A stretch of DNA of 64,000 nt. It comes from Sphingobium sp. CECT 9361. Lineage in GTDB: Bacteria > Pseudomonadota > Alphaproteobacteria > Sphingomonadales > Sphingomonadaceae. The position numbers and the translations under genes were made by a program. Shown piece after piece: positions 59,020 to 64,000 of this stretch (its first letter is position 1; the number at the start of each line of letters is the position of its first letter). The DNA lies in assembly GCF_918741285.1 (NCBI RefSeq), contig NZ_CAKKNC010000002.1, positions 1 through 64,000 of the forward strand. Reading direction: 5' to 3'. The notes beneath the pieces were generated by a model that worked only from the letters and a program-made list of their open reading frames with translations, was not told where the DNA came from and ran no database searches.

Positions 59020-60468
59020 TCAGTGGGTGAGGGCGCGGTTCTGGACGCCGCGCGACCAGTCCAGCGATGCGGCCATTCCGGGCGACATCGAGGCGGCCAG
59101 CACGTTCTCGATGAACGCCGTCTTCTCGATGATCTGCAGCACTGCATTGACCTTGAGGTGCGTGTTGGCCTGCCGGTCAGCGAGAGCCTGACGCACGACA
59201 TTGACCTGATTCTGCCACATCGCGATCTTGGCTTCGTCGGCCCCGATGAAACTCGACATCGAGCGGCCCGCCTCGCTCACGATCCGGTCGAGCACGGCAA
59301 ACAACAGGTCGACACTGGCGATCTCGGCCAGGGTCTCCCGGTCGTCGGTCGGCATGCCCCGGCCATAGGCCGCCTGGACGGTCAGGATCTTGTAGAGCGG
59401 GATAGACGCGACTTGCAGCAGTTCCTTTTGCTCTTCGCTGATCGCGGTGTCGTCGCGGATGGCCTGAACCATACTGCCGATGAGCGCAGCCACGCGCGGC
59501 CGCAGCGCTTTCGATGCCGGCAGGCTCAAGGACTTGAAGCCCGGGTTGAGGCACTTTTCCGTTTCGTCGCAGTCGAAAATGAGGACATTGCCATTCGCCG
59601 TGCCATCCAGCAGCGAAGTCACAAGAGTGGACGAAGCTTCGCCGACGATCGGCACGAACTTGCCCGGCTCATCGTCCTTGGGCGGCACGTAGATGATCGT
59701 GCCCAGCAGCGTCATCGCATATTCGGCGAGCTCTTCGTCGAACCGGCCGCCTGGCGAGAAGAACGCCGACTTCTTGAGGATCGTCCAGGTGTAGTTGCGC
59801 GGCACGCCGGGATTGACGTCGTCATATTTGCCCGACCCCTGCGCGGTTGTGCTCGAGCGCTGCCCTCTGGTGCCGCACCCATGCTTAGCTGCGGCATAGT
59901 CGGTGAAGATCCCTTCGGAGTTGCCGATCGCTTCGCAGATCGCCTTGTCGGCAAGATCGCCCTTCGGCCAAATTCCGCCCACCAGACCCTGGGCCATCTC
60001 GCAGGAGTTGATGTTGAGGTTGTTCATGAGCTGAGCCTTCTGGCTGAACTCCTGCATGATCTTCGAGCATTCAGGGCAGACCGTGTCGATCGCCAGGCTG
60101 AAGGCGAAGCCGACCGCATTGTTCGCGACTGCCTTCAGCATCGCGACGATCTCGCTCGCGTTGATGAAGCTGAAGGACCCGGCGAAGATGTCGATGCCGC
60201 CGCAACCGGCGCGGGCGCGCGGCAGCTGCAGATTGGCGATGTTGGTGGTCTTCTGCGGGAAGCGTGTCCAGACATTGCCGAGGCTGTAATAGCCGGCAGA
60301 CTGCCCCTGGAACGCGGTCGGCCCGTTGACGTTGGCAGCGCCCCCGACGTCGTTCAGAAACGAGTCCATCGAACTGCCGACATCGGCCGATGCGCCAGAC
60401 AGCGGGAGGGTGAGGGGGATGGCGGCTGCAAGGAGCGCAGCGGCGGCTCTTTTCATCCTAGTAGTCAC
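59020..60468 (-). CDS. traH: Conjugal transfer protein TraH
   Basis: The 482-residue periplasmic protein is for F-type pilus extension and assembly. Signal peptide (KRAAAALLAAAIPLTLPLSGASA); family words MDSFLNDVGGAANVNGPTAF, QGQSAGYYSLGNVWTRFP, RAGCGGIDIFAGSFSFINAS and NNLNINSCEMAQGLVGGIWP. Several cysteines suggest disulfides. GTG 60468 (with AAGGA upstream) is the probable start; ATG 60456 is an alternative. It overlaps the end of traF and precedes traG by 33 bases. Confidence 0.94.
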   Translation of the reverse strand: MTTRMKRAAAALLAAAIPLTLPLSGASADVGSSMDSFLNDVGGAANVNGPTAFQGQSAGYYSLGNVWTRFPQKTTNIANLQLPRARAGCGGIDIFAGSFSFINASEIVAMLKAVANNAVGFAFSLAIDTVCPECSKIMQEFSQKAQLMNNLNINSCEMAQGLVGGIWPKGDLADKAICEAIGNSEGIFTDYAAAKHGCGTRGQRSSTTAQGSGKYDDVNPGVPRNYTWTILKKSAFFSPGGRFDEELAEYAMTLLGTIIYVPPKDDEPGKFVPIVGEASSTLVTSLLDGTANGNVLIFDCDETEKCLNPGFKSLSLPASKALRPRVAALIGSMVQAIRDDTAISEEQKELLQVASIPLYKILTVQAAYGRGMPTDDRETLAEIASVDLLFAVLDRIVSEAGRSMSSFIGADEAKIAMWQNQVNVVRQALADRQANTHLKVNAVLQIIEKTAFIENVLAASMSPGMAASLDWSRGVQNRALTH

Positions 60469-61309
60469 GTCCAGCTTCCTTCGATGTGAGGAGGTAAATC
60501 CGGTCCTGCAGTTCGTCGGCGCTCATGACGCCGTAGCCGATCGGGATGGGGCGGCCGGTCTGCGCGTCCCAGAGCACGACCGCTGGCGTGATCTTGGGCT
60601 CGAGCCCCATGCGGCTGCGCTGGTTGGTCTCGACCGTGTAGTTCGGGAAATGCCGCGACGGGCCGCCGTCGGTCGAAATCGCGCGCACAGCGATATGCCA
60701 GGTCGAGGCAACGCTCTGCACGATTGGCGACATGACTTCGCAGGCGCCGCAGCTCTGAGCGAAGAAGTAGAACAGCCCGTAGCGCTCGGAGAGCTGAGCC
60801 ATCGCGGCGTTCCGTTCCGCGCTTCGCGAATCCTGCCATTGGCGCTTGCCAAGCGTCGAGACCGGGCGCTGCAGCGTGTAGTCGAGCTCAGGATCCTGCC
60901 AGATCGCCCGCTGCCAGACGTCGCTGAAGAGCGACGCGCGGTCGAGCTGGGCGCGCTGGAAGCGGATATAGGCCGTCACATTCGCCGGCGTCGGCTCGAG
61001 GATCGCCTTGGCCTTCAGTTCGCGCAAAGTCGCCGTGATCGCATCAAGTTGGCTGGTCGCGCTGGCCGCAGGCGCTGGCGAGGGCGAATTCTGCTCCGGC
61101 GTCTTGGGCCGCTCGCAGTAGAACCAGTATCCGAGCCGCCGCTCCTCGCAATAGAAGCTATCCTGGCGCTCGGCCGATTGTGCGCTGGGCGGCGCATCGG
61201 TCCGGCTTGCGACCGACTGGGCGGTCGCCGGAGACAATTGGCAAACGGAATTGGTAATCGCGCAGGCGGCAAGCAGCCGCCACGCGGCCTTACTGGCGGG
61301 CGCGGGCAT
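60458..61309 (-). CDS. traF: Conjugal transfer protein TraF (thioredoxin-like)
   Basis: The 283-residue periplasmic protein of the F-type transfer system has a signal peptide, then EDSFYCEERRLGYWFYCE-like cysteines. A thioredoxin-like fold contains LFYFFAQSCGACEVMSPIVQ (Cys-Gly-Ala-Cys, a putative active disulfide) and ITPAVVLWDAQTGRPIPIGY. It supports folding or stability of other Tra proteins such as TraN and TraH. The start ATG 61309 overlaps traN; a longer upstream frame is only the traN region read in another frame. Confidence 0.92.
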   Translation of the reverse strand: MPAPASKAAWRLLAACAITNSVCQLSPATAQSVASRTDAPPSAQSAERQDSFYCEERRLGYWFYCERPKTPEQNSPSPAPAASATSQLDAITATLRELKAKAILEPTPANVTAYIRFQRAQLDRASLFSDVWQRAIWQDPELDYTLQRPVSTLGKRQWQDSRSAERNAAMAQLSERYGLFYFFAQSCGACEVMSPIVQSVASTWHIAVRAISTDGGPSRHFPNYTVETNQRSRMGLEPKITPAVVLWDAQTGRPIPIGYGVMSADELQDRIYLLTSKEAGRDY

Positions 61310-63017
61310 AGTAGTCCTCGATCTTCTGTTGGATGTCCTGAGTGGCCTGCAGCTCGTCAGGCAGGCGGGCGGCGTCGGTGAACTCGGAATAGACCTCGCT
61401 GAAATCCATTTTCGAGAGGTCGAGTCGGGCAAACTCGTCGATGGTGAAGCCCTGACATTGCTCGGTCTTGGGGCTGCCCCAGGGCTTGTTCAGCTGCTGG
61501 CGGCCCTGCTCCTGCAGGATCCGCGAGAGCTTGGATTCAAAGCAGCAGTAGACCTTGCGCTTGGTCAGGCACACGCCAAGGAACGACGACGAGCAATAGG
61601 TGCCGACGTAGGCGCACAGACCCTGTGCATCCTTCTGATGCAGCAGCGTCTCCTCGCGGCTGCAGCCCAGCGCCACGAGCAGCTGGATGCCCGGAATAAG
61701 TGGGAAACCCTTGCCCTTGCAGCAGTTGAGCACGCCGAAAACCTTGGACGAGCAGCTTTCCCGGGTCCCCTTGAACAGGGTGAGGTTGTCCGGATCGAAT
61801 TCGCGGCGCGCCTGGTTCATCGCGTTCAAGGCGACGGCCGCGTCCTTGAACTCGTCGTTGGCCTCGCGCTGGATGGTCTCGCACGAGCCATCGATGCAGT
61901 AGACATCGCCGTCGCAGATGAACTGGCCGGTCGTTGCAGGCTGGTCTGGAACCGGGCAATCATAGACCCGCTCCCAGGTGCGGCAGGGCTCCCCCGCGAG
62001 GCAGTCTTCGCGCACCAGCTTGCAGCCTGAAGTGGCTTCAAGTGTCTGGCAGTCCTGGGCCTCAGTGAACTGCGCGCAGCTGTAATTGCGGCTCCACGCC
62101 CAGCACGGCTGCGTCACGGCGATGCCATCGACGATGCGGGTCACCGGATCGCTGTCCGTGCACGTCTCGGTGTCTTGCTGGCACGAGGTATCAGCCGCGA
62201 GACCAGCACACTGGCTTTCATCGCGCGTGGTCGTGACGACGTTCTCGCCTGTCACCGTGTGGGGCGTCGCGCCATCGACCGGCACCGTGCAACTAACGAG
62301 ATCGACCCTTAGATTGCCCGAGTTACAGCCCCAGTAGATCCCGAAATAGGGGTCGCACAGATTGATCGGATAGGACTGCGTGACCGTGCATTGCGGAGCG
62401 GGGTAGCGGTTGCAGTTGTAGACCGAAGCCGGGTCGACCCCGCTACCACCAACACAGTAGTAGCCGTAGACCTGCCGCTGCTCGACACGCGCGGTCAACG
62501 TCACGGGGCAGGTCCGTGTTTCCTGTGTTGCGGTATAGCCAACATTGCAGGTCGCCATGTAGCGCGCCGCGGTTCCGCTGGCCGGCGGCAAGGGTACGCA
62601 GCGTCCCTGCGAGCCGCCGATGGCCATTCCGCTCGTATAGGCGAGCGGGTCATCGCTGATCACATTGCTGCGCGCGATCGTTGCATCGAGATCCTGCGGC
62701 GCAAATCGGGCGCGCCGGTCCATCGAATCCCGCATGGCCTTGTAGCCGGTGTTGGTCGTCGCCTGGCTCGCCGCTTCGCGGCTCATCCGGTCAGGATCGT
62801 CGAAGTAACCCGACTGGCTCGGCGTGCCGCCGAAATTGGGGATGCGGCTTGCATCCGGGTTCGTCGTTGCCGCGCTTTGCGCCGAGGCTGCCTTGTCCCG
62901 CCCGAAAGCCTTGCCGTCGGCCTTGGCAGCATCGGTTGTGGTTTGGGCGTGGAGCGGGCCGGCGAGGGCGAGCAGAAGCGCGCCCACGCCAGCGAGAGAG
63001 AGGGCTGGTCGTTTCAT
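61290..63017 (-). CDS. traN: Conjugal transfer outer-membrane adhesin TraN
   Basis: The 575-residue Cys-rich outer-membrane protein stabilises mating pairs by contact with the recipient surface. Signal peptide (KRPALSLAGVGALLLALAGPLHAQ), then many cysteines (more than 30), for example CNVGYTATQETRTCPVTLTA, CQTLEATSGCKLVREDCL, CDGDVYCIDGSCETIQRE and NCCKGKGFPLIPGIQLLVAL. Its start overlaps trbC (ATGA), its end overlaps traF. Length is typical (F TraN 602). Confidence 0.94.
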   Translation of the reverse strand: MKRPALSLAGVGALLLALAGPLHAQTTTDAAKADGKAFGRDKAASAQSAATTNPDASRIPNFGGTPSQSGYFDDPDRMSREAASQATTNTGYKAMRDSMDRRARFAPQDLDATIARSNVISDDPLAYTSGMAIGGSQGRCVPLPPASGTAARYMATCNVGYTATQETRTCPVTLTARVEQRQVYGYYCVGGSGVDPASVYNCNRYPAPQCTVTQSYPINLCDPYFGIYWGCNSGNLRVDLVSCTVPVDGATPHTVTGENVVTTTRDESQCAGLAADTSCQQDTETCTDSDPVTRIVDGIAVTQPCWAWSRNYSCAQFTEAQDCQTLEATSGCKLVREDCLAGEPCRTWERVYDCPVPDQPATTGQFICDGDVYCIDGSCETIQREANDEFKDAAVALNAMNQARREFDPDNLTLFKGTRESCSSKVFGVLNCCKGKGFPLIPGIQLLVALGCSREETLLHQKDAQGLCAYVGTYCSSSFLGVCLTKRKVYCCFESKLSRILQEQGRQQLNKPWGSPKTEQCQGFTIDEFARLDLSKMDFSEVYSEFTDAARLPDELQATQDIQQKIEDYYARARQ

Positions 63018-63778
63018 GGAACCTGCCTTTCAAGACGGGCGAGGTGCTGGGCGGCGAGCAAAGCGCCGGGGCCGCCGCCGCGCGCGAAGGTCTCCAGCGC
63101 GTAAGCTGCGCTGACATTGCCGCTCATCCGGTCGTGCGGCGGAACTTGCGTCCGGCAGTCGAACCCGTCGCACAGATCGAAGTCGCTGCTGGTGACGACG
63201 TAGGTGGGAACCGACTCGATCCCGAAGGCGCGGAACAGCCGCGGGTCGATGCCGACGCCGTCCAGCTGCTCGCCGGGCTTGGCAACTTTGGCCAATGCCG
63301 TGGTGAGAGCCTTGACGCTGTTGCCGGGCAGCCCGCGCAAGGCAATAACACCGCCAGCCTTGGTCACGTCGTCGATCATCGCACGCAGCGCTGCAGACGG
63401 CATCGATAGCGAAGCAAAGGCGATGAACCTCGGCGCCTCGCCCATGCCTTCGCTGGTCATGGCGCCGGCATCGGCCACCATCCGGTCAAAATCGAATGCG
63501 CTGGCCTCACCAGGCTTCGTGCTTGCGGCGGCCTCACGCGTGTAGCGGCGAGCGTGCGCCTCGGCCTCGTCGGAGCTGGTCCTCGCCTCCCGCGCGAGTG
63601 CTTCGGCTCTGGCGCGGGCATTGGCGGACAGCGCGTCGGCATCGGGGGCACCAGCACTGGCCCGCGCCCGGATAGCGGCCAGATCGAGGTCCGGTTCGGC
63701 AGTCTGCGCCGAGGCGCCAGCCAAAGCGGCAAGGCTGGAAAGCGACGTGACTACAAAAAGATGAGGAAGTTTGTTCAT
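63014..63778 (-). CDS. trbC: F-type pilin assembly protein TrbC
   Basis: The 254-residue periplasmic protein has a signal peptide (LPHLFVVTSLSSLAALAGASAQ), a helical alanine-rich part (ARARAEALAREARTSSDEAE) and a C-terminal TrbC_Ftype domain: FIAFASLSMPSAALRAMIDD, GVIALRGLPGNSVKALTTAL and GVGIDPRLFRAFGIESVPTY (thioredoxin-like). Needed for pilus assembly. Start ATG 63778 overlaps the traU stop; the end overlaps traN. Confidence 0.92.
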   Translation of the reverse strand: MNKLPHLFVVTSLSSLAALAGASAQTAEPDLDLAAIRARASAGAPDADALSANARARAEALAREARTSSDEAEAHARRYTREAAASTKPGEASAFDFDRMVADAGAMTSEGMGEAPRFIAFASLSMPSAALRAMIDDVTKAGGVIALRGLPGNSVKALTTALAKVAKPGEQLDGVGIDPRLFRAFGIESVPTYVVTSSDFDLCDGFDCRTQVPPHDRMSGNVSAAYALETFARGGGPGALLAAQHLARLERQVP

Positions 63779-64000
63779 AGCGCACAGCAATTCCGCTTGC
63801 GCCAGACCAGGTAGCCCATGTCCTCGCCAATGGCGGGATAGACCTGGCCTGCCGACATGAAGGTGGTAGAGGCACCAATGGGCGCGCAGGCGTAGCGGCC
63901 CTTGGTCTGCGGATTGGGATTGGTGGCCTGGAAGCGGTACTGCTGCTTGCGCATCACCGGCATCAGGTACTTGCCGCAAAGCCCTTTGCTGCCCATCGTC
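63775..64000 (-). CDS. traU: Conjugal transfer protein TraU, C-terminal part (continues past window)
   Basis: Only the last 75 or so residues are in the window: GSKGLCGKYLMPVMRKQQYR, FQATNPNPQTKGRYACAPIG and the typical end GEDMGYLVWRKRNCCAL, matching the cysteine-rich TraU family of F-type systems. Periplasmic, needed for pilus assembly and DNA transfer. Start lies beyond base 64000. Overlaps trbC by four bases, consistent with the rest of the operon. Confidence 0.93.
   Translation of the reverse strand, partial: TMGSKGLCGKYLMPVMRKQQYRFQATNPNPQTKGRYACAPIGASTTFMSAGQVYPAIGEDMGYLVWRKRNCCAL

Noticed and set aside
58387-60489. Long plus-strand open frame opposite traG and traH
   Set aside because: Antisense shadow of two well-supported conjugation genes, with no domain recognised.
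1-64000. tRNA, rRNA, CRISPR arrays, replication origin or partition genes
   Set aside because: I looked for characteristic repeats, conserved RNA sequence and Rep/Par motifs and saw none; a covariance-model and origin search would be needed to exclude small RNAs fully.

Overview
The window looks like part of a conjugative plasmid or integrative element from a sphingomonad-type alphaproteobacterium. The evidence is high GC, sphingomonad-style protein sequences, an F-type mating-pair-formation operon at the right end (traU-trbC-traN-traF-traH-traG, minus strand, 56.3-64 kb), and many insertion-sequence scars (IS3, IS5 and IS21 families, a decayed tyrosine recombinase). I saw no rRNA, tRNA, CRISPR or replication gene.

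Layout. 0-0.4 kb: IS3-family remnants. 0.5-4.3 kb: copper operon copA-copB-DUF2933-secreted protein (minus). 4.4-8 kb: DUF2721 protein, a decayed cytochrome c copy, an alcohol dehydrogenase and a succinate-semialdehyde-type dehydrogenase (minus). 8.25-11.6 kb: a three-gene redox system (FAD/NAD/2Fe-2S reductase, cytochrome b-like membrane protein, seven-heme cytochrome c). 12-13.4 kb: two small lipoproteins and a MerR regulator. 13.8-18.2 kb: phosphoketolase and oleate hydratase (plus). 18.3-20.4 kb: mannose-6-phosphate isomerase, an unknown protein and an exported Csp1-like copper store. 20.5-31.7 kb: one long minus-strand array, tkt, tal-pgi fusion, gnd, zwf, two HAD phosphatases, GH130 and pgl. 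32-36.4 kb: an IS3 relic, then a GT4/unknown/GH130 operon. 36.7-41.5 kb: methyltransferase, MaoC-Pta fusion plus acetate kinase, K+ channel and hemerythrin-like protein. 41.5-46.4 kb: two FNR-type regulators, an IS5 copy, an ECF sigma factor, an integrase relic, a Met-rich protein and a small ORF or RNA. 46.7-48 kb: truncated DUF2383/DUF2231 genes and an NTF2-like protein. 48.2-51.4 kb: cueR, copper P-type ATPase and copZ. 51.6-54.3 kb: an epimerase/SPW/VKOR-like fusion. 54.4-56.1 kb: a pntB fragment and an IS21 remnant.

How the genes work together. Two regulators carry the four cysteines expected of an oxygen-sensing [4Fe-4S] FNR protein. At least ten FNR-like boxes (TTGAC/T-N4-A/GTCAA) lie upstream of the copper, dehydrogenase, merR, phosphoketolase, oleate hydratase, manA, transketolase, Pta-AckA and hemerythrin units and a small ORF. 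Four of these boxes sit at exactly the same distance from a MerR-type operator/promoter, forming a composite element that appears to have been copied together with the 5' end of merR. I infer a mobile low-oxygen (and possibly metal-gated) survival programme. In it, mannosides are phosphorolysed and funnelled through hexose/pentose phosphates and phosphoketolase to acetyl phosphate and acetate (ATP by AckA), NADPH comes from Zwf/Gnd, electrons can be exported through the cytochrome system, and copper is detoxified or stored. The enzyme families are recognisable from sequence; the integrated programme is inference.
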